A stretch of 64,000 bases of DNA. Origin: Chitinophaga pollutisoli (GTDB lineage: Bacteria; Bacteroidota; Bacteroidia; Chitinophagales; Chitinophagaceae). Within the stretch, counting starts at the first letter, position 1; each line of letters begins with the position of its first letter. Location of the stretch: contig NZ_CP149822.1 in NCBI RefSeq assembly GCF_038396755.1, positions 3,224,001-3,288,000 on the forward strand. The letters run 5' to 3'. This document shows positions 8,371-16,438 of the stretch, one piece after another. A program made the translations under genes and the position numbers. The notes under the pieces are model-generated. The model saw only the letters and a program-made list of their open reading frames with translations, made no database searches and was not told the origin of the DNA.

Positions 8371-8922
8371 ATGTCAAGACATATGATGCGTCCCGCATTG
8401 GCGGGAATGGCAGCGCTTTGCCTGTTAGCGGCAGCCTGCACCAAGGAACCATTAGAAAGCATTACGCCTCCTCCTGCCATACCGGTGCAGGATACGACTT
8501 TCGCCATGAACAACCCGGTAAACGCCGCACTGCTGCTCACCCTGGTGAACGACATCCGCACCAAAGGCTGCAACTGCGGAGATTCCTTCTATGCGCCCGC
8601 GCCGCCCATCGCCTGGAACAAAGCACTGGAAAGGGCCGCGTACCTGCATAGCCTGGATATGAAAGAATTCAATTACTTCAGCCACGAAGACCGCAACGGG
8701 CAATCAGCCGGATTCCGCATTTCCAGCATGGGCTACACCTGGGCGGCGTGGGGAGAAAACATCGCGCTGGGCGTACTCAACGAAAAAACAGTCGTGAATG
8801 GCTGGTTCAATAGCATTACGCATTGTAAAGTGTTGATGAACAGCCGTTTTACAGAGATGGGTGTGGCAAAGGTGGGCAACTTCTGGAGCCAGGAACTGGC
8901 GGTACCCAGATCAGGCAAATAA
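8371..8922 (+). CDS. CAP-domain (SCP/PR1-like) lipoprotein
   Basis: 183 residues. Lipoprotein signal with lipobox LAAAC (Cys ~23), a short Pro-rich linker, then a CAP domain from ~50: LLLTLVNDIRTKGCNCGD, AAYLHSLDMKEFNYFSHED (putative metal His), WGENIALG, THCKVLMNSRFTEMGV and WSQELA. CAP proteins bind sterols, lipids or peptides or act as proteases; the role here is unknown. The GCNCGD insertion after the first helix is shared with the tandem paralogue at 9121 and may form a disulphide. Likely surface or periplasmic and membrane-anchored. Confidence 0.88.
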   Translation: MSRHMMRPALAGMAALCLLAAACTKEPLESITPPPAIPVQDTTFAMNNPVNAALLLTLVNDIRTKGCNCGDSFYAPAPPIAWNKALERAAYLHSLDMKEFNYFSHEDRNGQSAGFRISSMGYTWAAWGENIALGVLNEKTVVNGWFNSITHCKVLMNSRFTEMGVAKVGNFWSQELAVPRSGK

Positions 8923-9120
8923 TGGCTTATACATACAGGTTTTCCATCATAGCGGATTGATTATTAATTTATTAATTTCGTTAACATAATTTTTGCATAG
9001 ATTTACGGACAGCGGCTTATTTTTGAGTCCTGTTTCGTTTTTAGCCCTTCCTCTGAAAAGCCAACGTGCTTAACCTCCTCCTATCAAAGACCCAGTATCT
9101 GACATTCAAACACTGGGATT

Positions 9121-9669
9121 ATGTTACCGAAAACGGTCCGCTTTATACCTGTATTCGCCGCGGTATGCCTGATGGCTTCCTGCGCAAAAGATGATCGCCT
9201 GCAACCTCGGGCGGCTGGCGCCGAAAAGCCGGGAGATCCGCCTACCGCCGTTGTCATCGAAAACAAGGCGAATAAAGACGTTGCGCTCCAGCTTGTCAAC
9301 AACGCACGCGCCAAAGGCTGCCAGTGTGGCGATACCTGGATGCCACCCGTTTCGCCCGTGACCTGGAACGTACTGCTCGAACTCGCTGCCATTAAGCATT
9401 CTAAAGATATGCTCGACCGCAAATACTTCTCCCATAACAGCCCCGGCGGCGCCACGCCTTCGCAACGCATCACAGCAGAGGGTTACAACTATAACTGGTG
9501 GGGAGAAAACATTGCTACCGGACCGCAATCCGAGGCCGATGTGGTAAATGGCTGGCTGAACAGCCCGGGCCATTGTAAAAACCTCATGAGCGCAAACTTC
9601 CGGGAAATGGGCGTAGGCCGTACCGGCAACCTGTGGACGCAAGTGTTTGCCGCGCCAGCTGGCCGCTGA
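9121..9669 (+). CDS. CAP-domain (SCP/PR1-like) lipoprotein, tandem paralogue
   Basis: 182 residues, a clear paralogue of the gene at 8371: lipobox LMASC (Cys ~21), LQLVNNARAKGCQCGD, AAIKHSKDMLDRKYFSHNS, WWGENIATG, SPGHCKNLMSANFREMGV and WTQVFA. The CAP core is closer to the general family than its neighbour, with the standard SPGH motif. The ~200-bp spacer separating the two has its own AT-rich promoter-like region, so they may be expressed independently. Confidence 0.9.
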   Translation: MLPKTVRFIPVFAAVCLMASCAKDDRLQPRAAGAEKPGDPPTAVVIENKANKDVALQLVNNARAKGCQCGDTWMPPVSPVTWNVLLELAAIKHSKDMLDRKYFSHNSPGGATPSQRITAEGYNYNWWGENIATGPQSEADVVNGWLNSPGHCKNLMSANFREMGVGRTGNLWTQVFAAPAGR

Positions 9670-9673
9670 TCCC

Positions 9674-9928
9674 TCACGGCGGCGGCATCTTCCTCCGCCA
9701 CATCCGCCACAACAAATACACGAACCCCACGGAACTGAGCACCAGCCAGGTGTAGAAGCCACCCATGCGCATGGGCGTCGACTCCTCCGGAATCGCGAAC
9801 CCCAGGTACAGCCCGAAAAAGATGTTGATCATCAGCCAGAACATCCCGTAAAAAACGGTACGCATGATCTTGATGAGAAACATCATCATCTGCCAGTCTG
9901 AATTTTTACGGGGATCTTCCTGTTCCAT
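9674..9928 (-). CDS. Small two-helix membrane protein
   Basis: 84 residues, unknown function. Two hydrophobic segments (~25-48 and ~59-77) separated by EESTPMRMG, with basic RMWRRK at the end. It lies 9 bp downstream of the lysozyme gene on the same strand and is probably co-transcribed with it. Confidence 0.65.
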   Translation of the reverse strand: MEQEDPRKNSDWQMMMFLIKIMRTVFYGMFWLMINIFFGLYLGFAIPEESTPMRMGGFYTWLVLSSVGFVYLLWRMWRRKMPPP

Positions 9929-9937
9929 GCTATAAAG

Positions 9938-10705
9938 TTACGGAATGCACAATTTACGCAGCGCGGCGCTGTCGCCCCGAAAAACGTTGAAATCCACCAT
10001 CGTCCGTATACCATTCACCCGCCCGATATCCGAATGTTGCCAGAACACCCAGTTGCGGGCGCTGCGGGGCCTTTCCTTCTGATAATAATGCGCCACCCAG
10101 AGCGGGTAATCATCGAATTCCTTCCCGAGATAGGTTTCGTAAAAGTGAATATTAGTGTAGATGATCGGCTTTACACCATATGCCTTTTCCATTTCCTCCA
10201 GCCAGATGCGCGCGGTGCTGCGGATCACGGCGGGCGTTTGGTTGTTGTGGACTTCGATATCCAGGACGGGAGGGAGGTCCCCCGGTTCGAGTTGCACCAC
10301 ATTTTTAAAGTTGATCGCCTGCTTGAGAGGGTCGCGGGTGGAGTAGAAGAAATGATACGCGCCCCGGATGATCCCCGCGTCGCGGGCTTTATCCCAGTTG
10401 CGGCGGAAGGTCGCGTCCTGCCGCGTAATGCCTTCCGTGGCTTTGATGAAGGCGAAGGAAATTTTGATATTGTCGACTTCCATCTGTTTCACCGCGCGCC
10501 AGTTCACATTTCCCTGGAACTTGGAAATATCGATGCCATGCACGGAATAATTAACAGGAATATCGATGCCGAATTCTTCGTAGCGGACGAAATTCGCGGG
10601 CTCCTGTTGCCGCAGGAGCCACCATACGCCGGCGATTGCGGCCAGCGTCAACAATACAACGATCAGGAAAAACGCGCGGAGGCGCCTCCGGTTCTTTTTA
10701 GCCAC
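9938..10705 (-). CDS. Glycoside hydrolase family 25 lysozyme, membrane-anchored
   Basis: About 255 residues from GTG 10705 (VAKKNRRRLRAFF). Upstream in-frame codons to 10903 would overlap the divergent radical SAM gene and lack a hydrophobic start. A type II anchor (FFLIVVLLTLAAIAGVWWLL) follows the basic N-terminus. The GH25 barrel then shows GIDISKFQGNVNW, SFAFIKATEGI, AGIIRGAYHFF, the catalytic PPVLDIE, IIYTN and YPLWVAHYY. GH25 enzymes cut the MurNAc-GlcNAc bond of peptidoglycan. The start codon is less certain than the domain call. Confidence 0.88.
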   Translation of the reverse strand: MAKKNRRRLRAFFLIVVLLTLAAIAGVWWLLRQQEPANFVRYEEFGIDIPVNYSVHGIDISKFQGNVNWRAVKQMEVDNIKISFAFIKATEGITRQDATFRRNWDKARDAGIIRGAYHFFYSTRDPLKQAINFKNVVQLEPGDLPPVLDIEVHNNQTPAVIRSTARIWLEEMEKAYGVKPIIYTNIHFYETYLGKEFDDYPLWVAHYYQKERPRSARNWVFWQHSDIGRVNGIRTMVDFNVFRGDSAALRKLCIP

Positions 10706-10826
10706 TGTTTGGGAAATTCTGTAGGTTGTCCTTGAAAAATCAGCAGCAAGTATAGGGCAATTTTCGCAAGCTTGCGCGAAAGCCCGGGATGTTGTTGTAT
10801 TTTTATCGGCCAAACAAGGCCCTATT

Positions 10827-11858
10827 ATGCCGAAACCGAATATCAACGACGCGCTCAACTTCCTTTCCAAGTTCACGCTCCGCAGAGCCTGGAACGCCGG
10901 CAAGGTGCTGGGCAGCTTTTATTATAGCAAGTGGCGCAAGAAACCCATCCAATGGGGTTATCCCATTTCGATCTCCTTCGAGCCCACCACTTCCTGCAAC
11001 CTCCGCTGCCCGGAATGCCCCAGCGGGTTAAGAGCATTTACCCGCCCCACCGGGATGCTCGACAACCAGTTCTTCCGGCAAACGATCGACGAGCTGCACA
11101 AGGATCTCATGTACCTGATCTTCTATTTCCAGGGAGAACCGTACCTCAATACCGCGTTCCTCGACATGGTGCAATACGCTTCATCCAAAGGTATTTACAC
11201 CGCCACTTCTACCAACGCCCACTACCTGACCGACGCGAATGCGAAGAAAACAGTGGAATCAGGGCTGGACAGGCTCATCATTTCTATCGACGGCACTACC
11301 CAGGACGTGTACACGCAATACCGTGTGGGCGGCCACCTAGAAAAAGTGATCGCCGGGGCTAAGAATATCGTGAAATGGAAAAAGGAGCTGAATTCGAAAA
11401 AGCCTTTCGTGTTCTTCCAGTTCCTGGTGGTGAAGCCGAACGAGCACCAAATAGAGGATGTGAAGAAGCTGGCGGCGGAAATCGGGGTCGACGAAGTGCG
11501 GTTCAAGACCGCGCAGGTATATGATTACGAAGAAGGCAACCGCCTTATCCCCACGATCGATAAATATTCCCGCTATCATAAGAACGACGACGGCACATAT
11601 TCCATCAAAAACAAGATGGAAAACCATTGCTGGCGCCTCTGGCATTCGCCGGTGATCACCTGGGACGGGTTGGTGGTGCCGTGTTGTTTTGACAAGGACG
11701 CCACGCACCGGCTGGGCGACCTGAAGCAGAGTGATTTCAAAACCCTCTGGCACAACGAGCAATACGTCAACTTCCGCACCCAGCTGATCAAGGGCAGGAA
11801 ACACATTGATATTTGCGCGAACTGTAGCGAAGGCACCCAGGTGTGGGGCAGCGCTTAA
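10827..11858 (+). CDS. Radical SAM / SPASM domain protein
   Basis: 343 residues. The radical SAM cluster motif CNLRCPEC (~57-64) is followed by FYFQGEPYLN (GGEP-like), STNAHYL and LIISIDGTTQDVY. The C-terminal SPASM-like region has C-W (~270), VPCCFD (~286-289) and CANCS (~333-336), which should hold an auxiliary iron-sulfur cluster. The substrate cannot be inferred: it could be a peptide, cofactor or lipid, and no small precursor peptide was found adjacent. Transcribed divergently from the lysozyme. Confidence 0.9.
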   Translation: MPKPNINDALNFLSKFTLRRAWNAGKVLGSFYYSKWRKKPIQWGYPISISFEPTTSCNLRCPECPSGLRAFTRPTGMLDNQFFRQTIDELHKDLMYLIFYFQGEPYLNTAFLDMVQYASSKGIYTATSTNAHYLTDANAKKTVESGLDRLIISIDGTTQDVYTQYRVGGHLEKVIAGAKNIVKWKKELNSKKPFVFFQFLVVKPNEHQIEDVKKLAAEIGVDEVRFKTAQVYDYEEGNRLIPTIDKYSRYHKNDDGTYSIKNKMENHCWRLWHSPVITWDGLVVPCCFDKDATHRLGDLKQSDFKTLWHNEQYVNFRTQLIKGRKHIDICANCSEGTQVWGSA

Positions 11859-11891
11859 AGAGCGGAGCGTCCGGCATAGGCAGCGGGGAAA

Positions 11892-12260
11892 TTATTCCCC
11901 GTCGGCGGCATCGGGTTCGGTGCCGTTTCTTTTTCTCCGGTGTCTTCTGTTCCGGATTTTGTTGAATAAGTTCACACCCAGCTTAACGCCGAGGAATTCC
12001 ACCGCGCCGATGAGGATGTTGGTCAGCATCGATTTGCCCGTTCCCGACTTGAAAGCCGTTTTGGCGAGGCCGCCAACGATGCCGAGGACTCCGCTGCCGG
12101 CGATCCCGGGCACCACGGCATTCATGGCCATGGACTTGTAGTTGTCGCGCAGATGATCCACCCGCGCGCCTAGTTCGTCTTCCAGCCGGCGGCGCCTCCG
12201 CTGGAGGCGCTCCACTTCCTGGTCGAGCATTTCGATGTTTTTGATTTTAATTTTCGCCAT
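11892..12260 (-). CDS. Hypothetical protein of YtxH/holin-type operon
   Basis: 122 residues. An N-terminal coiled-coil-like stretch (~5-45; ends RRRRRLEDELGARVDHL), a Gly/Ala-rich hydrophobic middle (~50-95, two weak helices), and a basic tail RNRRHRRKRNG. No domain recognised. Third gene of an operon with the holin-family and YtxH proteins, 17 bp downstream of the former. Suggests a membrane-associated envelope stress module, which is inference. Confidence 0.7.
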   Translation of the reverse strand: MAKIKIKNIEMLDQEVERLQRRRRRLEDELGARVDHLRDNYKSMAMNAVVPGIAGSGVLGIVGGLAKTAFKSGTGKSMLTNILIGAVEFLGVKLGVNLFNKIRNRRHRRKRNGTEPDAADGE

Positions 12261-12277
12261 GGGGGAGAGAGTAGTGT

Positions 12278-12688
12278 TTAGTCATTCACAGCCTGTTTTC
12301 TTGCTTCTCTTCTTTCTTCCGCGCGTTCGTCCATCTCTTCGATTTCTTCCACCAGTTCGGCCGCCAGCATATTGGCGAGCGGGCGCTGGATGAGGGATTT
12401 GCGGCCCACGAGCAGCACCACGAACAGCAACACGAAAACGCCTGCCGCGCAGCCGAAGCCGAGCGTCATGCTGCCAGTCTTTTCACCGATCCAGAAGCCG
12501 AGCACCATCCCAAGAAATACGACGACAAAGAAAAACAGCAGGAAAGCCATGATCAGCGAAAAGAATAATCCCATCGCTTTCGACAGCTTTCCTGCGGCCT
12601 GCAGTTTGATAATGTCCAGCCGGGTTTCAAGGTATTCCTTGGCCACCTTGCCGGTTTCCGAGAAGTAATTGGAAAAGTTATCTTCCAT
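12278..12688 (-). CDS. Phage-holin-superfamily (YqjE/DUF1469-like) membrane protein
   Basis: 136 residues. Start MEDNFSNYFSETGKVAKEYLETRLDIIKLQ is typical of Bacteroidota DUF1469-like proteins, followed by two membrane helices (~40-65 and ~72-95) and a charged tail rich in Glu and Arg. Despite the family name there is no sign of a prophage. It sits between the YtxH gene (23 bp upstream) and the 122-residue gene. Confidence 0.82.
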   Translation of the reverse strand: MEDNFSNYFSETGKVAKEYLETRLDIIKLQAAGKLSKAMGLFFSLIMAFLLFFFVVVFLGMVLGFWIGEKTGSMTLGFGCAAGVFVLLFVVLLVGRKSLIQRPLANMLAAELVEEIEEMDERAEERREARKQAVND

Positions 12689-12711
12689 GCAATGTTTTTT
12701 TAGCGCGGGGC

Positions 12712-12906
12712 TTAGGTTAATTCGTTTTCAATAGCATCTTCCAGTTGCTGCTTTTTGTTGCGGAATTTATCCTTCAGCTTATCGGTCTGGTATTTCAGTT
12801 TACCTACCCATTCTTCCTTCTTGTCGGAATTCAGAAAATAACCAACGGCCACGCCCACGGCGGCGCCCACGATGAAAGAAACGACTGCTTTTGAATTTCT
12901 GCTCAT
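12712..12906 (-). CDS. YtxH domain small membrane protein
   Basis: 64 residues. One glycine-rich membrane helix with GAAVGVAVGYFLNSDKKEEW, then an amphipathic tail (LKYQTDKLKDKFRNKKQQLEDAIENEL). This is the YtxH layout, found in general-stress operons. First gene of the three-gene minus-strand set ending at 11892. In the 210 bp upstream, TAACCTTA after TTTTG on the minus strand may be its promoter. Confidence 0.82.
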   Translation of the reverse strand: MSRNSKAVVSFIVGAAVGVAVGYFLNSDKKEEWVGKLKYQTDKLKDKFRNKKQQLEDAIENELT

Positions 12907-13069
12907 GGTATGAGAGTTTTTTAGTGAAGTAATCGGGTTTCCTGGAGCTGGGGTGCCAATGCTCCATTTCGCTTTAAGGTTACAAAATTTGTTCCATAAT
13001 TGTTCACATCCAACTGCGATTTGGTTAAATCAGCATTATTATTGCTTTTCATCCTTCCGGCGGCAGTTC

Positions 13070-13100
13070 TTTGCGGAACTGACAAAATGCCGTAGGTTTG
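13070..13100 (+). promoter_or_regulatory. Bacteroidota-type promoter for the AI-2E transporter gene
   Basis: TTTG at 13070-13073, then exactly 19 bp, then TAGGTTTG at 13093-13100. This matches the primary-sigma consensus TTTG-N19-TAnnTTTG described in Bacteroidota. Gene start is 20 bp further at 13120. Confidence 0.85.
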
Positions 13101-13119
13101 AATAACACCCCTGAATCAT

Positions 13120-14193
13120 ATGAGTTACATCGATAACGACCGGCTGAAACAGATAGCGTTCCTGTTGATCATCACCTTCCTGGGCATCATCCTGTTCAAG
13201 GAATTATATGCATTTTTCCCCGGATTCCTCGGCGCCGTAACCCTTTACGTCCTCTCCCGCCGGTGGATGTTCCGCCTCGTGGAAGTCCGCAAATGGAAAA
13301 GGCCCCGGGCCGCGGCTGTGATCATGATCCTGTCTTTCCTCGTGTTCCTGCTTCCCATCGGCCTCCTCGTGAATATGCTCACCGCCAAAGTGGGATGGGC
13401 TATCAACCACTCGTCCGAACTGATCGAAGGGCTGAAAGGCATGAACGAAAAGCTCGTCAGCGCTACCGGCATCAACATTATGGCCGACGGGCGCCTGGCC
13501 AAATTGCAGGAATATATCACCAATGTGCTGCCCGGATTCCTCGGTGCCACGTTCAACACCCTCACGGCCGTGGCCATGCTTTATTTTATTCTCTATTTCA
13601 TGCTGGTCAACGCCCGCGAAATGGAAGAAGCATTATGGGAATATATTCCCCTGAAAGATGAAAACGTGGAACTGCTCGCCAGCGAAATGAAAAATATGGT
13701 GGTGAGCAACGCCATTGGTATTCCGCTGATCGCTCTCATCCAGGGCGTTGTTTCCCTCATCGGGTACCTGATCTTCGGCGTTCCGGAGCCTGTTTTCTGG
13801 TTCGTGGTGACAAGTTTCACCGCCATGCTGCCCGTGATCGGCGCCGCCGCGGTGTACGTGCCCATGGGGATTTATCTCCTCGCCATCGGAAACACCTGGC
13901 AGGGCATTGCCGTACTGGTGTATGGGTTCGGGGTGGTGGGCACCTGCGACAACCTCTTCCGGATGATGCTGGCCAAGAAAATCGGCGACGTGCACCCGCT
14001 GATCACCATCTTCGGCGTCATTATCGGCGTGAGCCTGTTCGGGTTTGTGGGACTGATCTTCGGTCCCCTGCTCATCTCGCTTTTCATCGTCCTCATCCGT
14101 ATCTACTCCAACGAATACCTCGTCAAGAAGCGCGAAGTGAAAGTCGTGAAAACGGCCCATTCAAAAGAAAAGGTCATGAAGAAAGACCAGTAA
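13120..14193 (+). CDS. AI-2E family transporter
   Basis: 357 residues, usual for the family. Two hydrophobic pairs at the N-terminus, a loop with GLKGMNEKLVSATG, and a dense set of C-terminal helices. Family signatures visible: IPLIALIQGVVSLIGYLIFGVPEPVFW, VIGAAAVYVP and LIFGPLLISLF. Named for E. coli TqsA, an AI-2 exporter, but family members also transport other solutes or act as Na+/H+ antiporters, so the substrate is open. Charged C-terminal tail. Preceded by a consensus promoter. Confidence 0.9.
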   Translation: MSYIDNDRLKQIAFLLIITFLGIILFKELYAFFPGFLGAVTLYVLSRRWMFRLVEVRKWKRPRAAAVIMILSFLVFLLPIGLLVNMLTAKVGWAINHSSELIEGLKGMNEKLVSATGINIMADGRLAKLQEYITNVLPGFLGATFNTLTAVAMLYFILYFMLVNAREMEEALWEYIPLKDENVELLASEMKNMVVSNAIGIPLIALIQGVVSLIGYLIFGVPEPVFWFVVTSFTAMLPVIGAAAVYVPMGIYLLAIGNTWQGIAVLVYGFGVVGTCDNLFRMMLAKKIGDVHPLITIFGVIIGVSLFGFVGLIFGPLLISLFIVLIRIYSNEYLVKKREVKVVKTAHSKEKVMKKDQ

Positions 14194-14194
14194 G

Positions 14195-14764
14195 CTATTT
14201 GTAGTAGTTATTTTCCTGGATATACTTCCATACGGCGTCCGGCACCATGTACCGGGCGCTTTTTCCTTCTTTTATGAGCTGGCGGATGCGGCTGCTGGAT
14301 AATTCGAGCAGCGGCGCGTCCACGATCCTGCAATTGGCGCCGAAGGTGTCGGTAACGGGATGCTGCGAGCGGTTGTAAATATAGATTTCGTAGTTATCGA
14401 GCAGCTGCCGGTAATTCTTCCACCGCGGGATGTTCTGGAAACTATCGCTCCCCATGATCACGGCGAATTGCTGGGTGGGGAATTTTTCTGTGAGATAGGT
14501 GAGCGTATCGATGGTGAAGGAAGGACGGGGAAGGGAGAACTCGATATTGCTGACACGGAGCTTCGGCTCGCCGTCCACCGCCACCTCCGTGAGGTGCAGG
14601 CGGTGATGCTCGTTCAGCAGCGATGCGGATTCCTTCAACGGGTTGTGCGGCGACACGATGAGCCAGACCTTATCCAGGTCCGTGTTGTACGCCATGTAAT
14701 TGGCGATGATCATGTGGCCGGTGTGCACGGGATTGAAGGATCCGAAATATAAACCGATTTTCAT
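14195..14764 (-). CDS. nadD: Nicotinate-nucleotide adenylyltransferase
   Basis: 189 residues from ATG 14764 (MKIGLYFGSFNPVHTGHM); codons up to 14779 add only MYIAV. The nucleotidyltransferase GSFNPVHxGH motif is at ~7-16, and the ISSTxIR-type motif appears as LSSSRIRQLI near the end. NadD adenylates NaMN to deamido-NAD in NAD synthesis. nadA, for the early quinolinate step, is also in this window at 54876 but not in the same operon. Convergent with the AI-2E gene, one base apart. Confidence 0.95.
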   Translation of the reverse strand: MKIGLYFGSFNPVHTGHMIIANYMAYNTDLDKVWLIVSPHNPLKESASLLNEHHRLHLTEVAVDGEPKLRVSNIEFSLPRPSFTIDTLTYLTEKFPTQQFAVIMGSDSFQNIPRWKNYRQLLDNYEIYIYNRSQHPVTDTFGANCRIVDAPLLELSSSRIRQLIKEGKSARYMVPDAVWKYIQENNYYK

Positions 14765-14791
14765 AACGGCAATATACAAGAAAATCCCACT

Positions 14792-15277
14792 TTACCCGAG
14801 CGGTTTGAAATGCTCGAAAACATATCCGCAGTTGCGGCAATAATGAATGGCCCTGCATAACGTGGAGCCGAAAGGGGAGCGGAGGTAAGTATTTTCGCTG
14901 TTGCAATGCGGGCATGCCGTATGCAGCTCTATTTCCGCACGCTCCTCACCCTGCTGCACCTGCGGCGGCGCGATGCCGAACTGCTTCAGCTTCTCGTGCG
15001 CTTCGGCTGACATGCGGTTGCTGTTCCACGTCGCTTCCTTGTCGATTTCCACCATCACTTTCGCATCCAGTTCCTTTTCCAGCGTACTGCGGATGTTTTG
15101 TTTGATGTAGTCGACGGCGGGGCAGGCGGAGAAGGTAGGGATCATCTTCACATGAACCCCTTCCTCCTCCACACGCACGCCCGTGATCATACCCAGGTCG
15201 ATGACGGAAAGCACCGGGATTTCCGGGTCCATCACCTGCTCCAGGGCTTTGTAAATATCTTTTTCAGTGATTGGCAT
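14792..15277 (-). CDS. paaD: Phenylacetyl-CoA epoxidase-associated protein PaaD
   Basis: 161 residues. N-terminal MIP18/DUF59 domain (DPEIPVLSVIDLGMITGV, FSACPAV) and a C-terminal zinc-ribbon with CPHC (~132-135) and CRNC (~153-156). PaaD is needed for maturation of the PaaABCE epoxidase, probably in iron-sulfur or metal insertion. Last gene in the paaABCD set, 6 bp after paaC. Confidence 0.93.
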   Translation of the reverse strand: MPITEKDIYKALEQVMDPEIPVLSVIDLGMITGVRVEEEGVHVKMIPTFSACPAVDYIKQNIRSTLEKELDAKVMVEIDKEATWNSNRMSAEAHEKLKQFGIAPPQVQQGEERAEIELHTACPHCNSENTYLRSPFGSTLCRAIHYCRNCGYVFEHFKPLG

Positions 15278-15283
15278 GATGCG

Positions 15284-16048
15284 TTACCAGGTGGCCTGCG
15301 GATCGGAGCGGAACACCGCGCCCATTTCCTCCAGCAGGGGTTGAAGATATTCGGTATGATATCCTTTCCGGCCGCCGTACTCCGGCGTTACGGACGATTC
15401 CGCCGGCAGGTTGAGCCCCGCGGCGGCACAGAGGTTATACACCCTGTCGAGCCACATCTCTTTCAGCTTCGTTTCCCCGGGGTAAATCCCTTCGGCTTCC
15501 AATATCGTCCCCGCTTCCTGATCCGGCTCAAAAATGCCGAGCGCGAGCGGGAAGCAGATGTTGAGGGCGGATTGCATCCGGGCGTAGCTTTCGTCGCCCG
15601 CGCGGCAAAGCTGCGTGATCCAGGCGTTGGCGTGGAGCGTGTGGTATTTGATCTCGCCTTTCAGCTTTTCGGCCAGTGGCCGCAACGGCGCAAAAGTGCT
15701 TTCGCGCAGCTGCTGGTAACGGATCGCCTCGGCATGGTCGAACAGGAAATGCCGCATGAGGCTGAAGTCGTATTCCCCGTTGGGATATTCCACGAAATGG
15801 CAGCAGCGGTAATCTTTTTCGTTCCGGAGGAAGGCGAAAGAATCGGGGTCTTCGCCGTTCAGCTCTTCCTGTAATATTCTGTACAGCGCCCAGGCGTGGC
15901 CGATTTTATCCTGCGCCATGGAAGAAAAAGCGATGTCTTCTTCCATGATGGGGCCGAGGCCGGTCCATTCAGAATTCCGGTGCCCCTGGATCAGGGCGTC
16001 GTCGGCCATGGCGGTGAGCATCCGGGCGAGGGCGTCATTTTTTGTCAT
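15284..16048 (-). CDS. paaC: Phenylacetyl-CoA epoxidase structural subunit PaaC
   Basis: 254 residues; ferritin-like fold. Recognised by MADDALIQGHRNSEWTGLGP, EEDIAFSSMAQDKIGHAWALY, and YHTLHANAWITQL. PaaC forms the non-catalytic partner of PaaA in the multicomponent monooxygenase that epoxidises phenylacetyl-CoA. It overlaps the end of paaB by 14 bp, a sign of translational coupling. Confidence 0.95.
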   Translation of the reverse strand: MTKNDALARMLTAMADDALIQGHRNSEWTGLGPIMEEDIAFSSMAQDKIGHAWALYRILQEELNGEDPDSFAFLRNEKDYRCCHFVEYPNGEYDFSLMRHFLFDHAEAIRYQQLRESTFAPLRPLAEKLKGEIKYHTLHANAWITQLCRAGDESYARMQSALNICFPLALGIFEPDQEAGTILEAEGIYPGETKLKEMWLDRVYNLCAAAGLNLPAESSVTPEYGGRKGYHTEYLQPLLEEMGAVFRSDPQATW

Positions 16049-16421
16049 GCGTGGATTTTTTGAACTGGTTGATTTTTTCCATCACCTTGAAGCCGCTGGC
16101 GTCGCGGTATGTTTTCTCGGCGTTGTTGGCGAACATGTCTTCGTCTTCCGCATTGAACGCCAGTATATCGGCGCTGCGTACCACCCAGAGGTTGACGCAT
16201 TTTTTGCGGCGGGCGAACTGTTCTTTGGCGAAAACGAGCGCCAGCTGCGCGTTGGGGGCATGTACGCAGCCCACATGCTCGTGGTGCGCGCCGCGCTTTT
16301 CCTGGTGGAATACTTCGAACGAATTCCAGTTTTCGCCTTCCTGCACTTCTACCGGCTCGCCGGATTCGCGAAGCTGGAGGCGGTTTACGCGGGGGTCAAG
16401 GGAGTATTGCGGTTGGTCCAT
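16035..16421 (-). CDS. paaB: Phenylacetyl-CoA epoxidase subunit PaaB
   Basis: 128 residues, slightly longer than the usual ~95. The core WNSFEVFHQEKRGAHHEHVGCVHAP and ALVFAKEQFARRKKCVNLWVV matches PaaB. The added C-terminus (residues ~95-128, MFANNAEKTYRDASGF...KKSTHDKK) is seen in other Bacteroidota PaaB proteins. PaaB bridges PaaAC heterodimers. Overlaps paaC by 14 bp. Confidence 0.94.
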   Translation of the reverse strand: MDQPQYSLDPRVNRLQLRESGEPVEVQEGENWNSFEVFHQEKRGAHHEHVGCVHAPNAQLALVFAKEQFARRKKCVNLWVVRSADILAFNAEDEDMFANNAEKTYRDASGFKVMEKINQFKKSTHDKK

Positions 16422-16438
16422 TTTTGATCAATTGTGTG

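Noticed and set aside
12278..12906. Prophage holin cassette
   Set aside because: The holin-family name comes from DUF1469; no phage structural, lysis or integrase genes are near, and the YtxH neighbour points to a cell-envelope stress operon.
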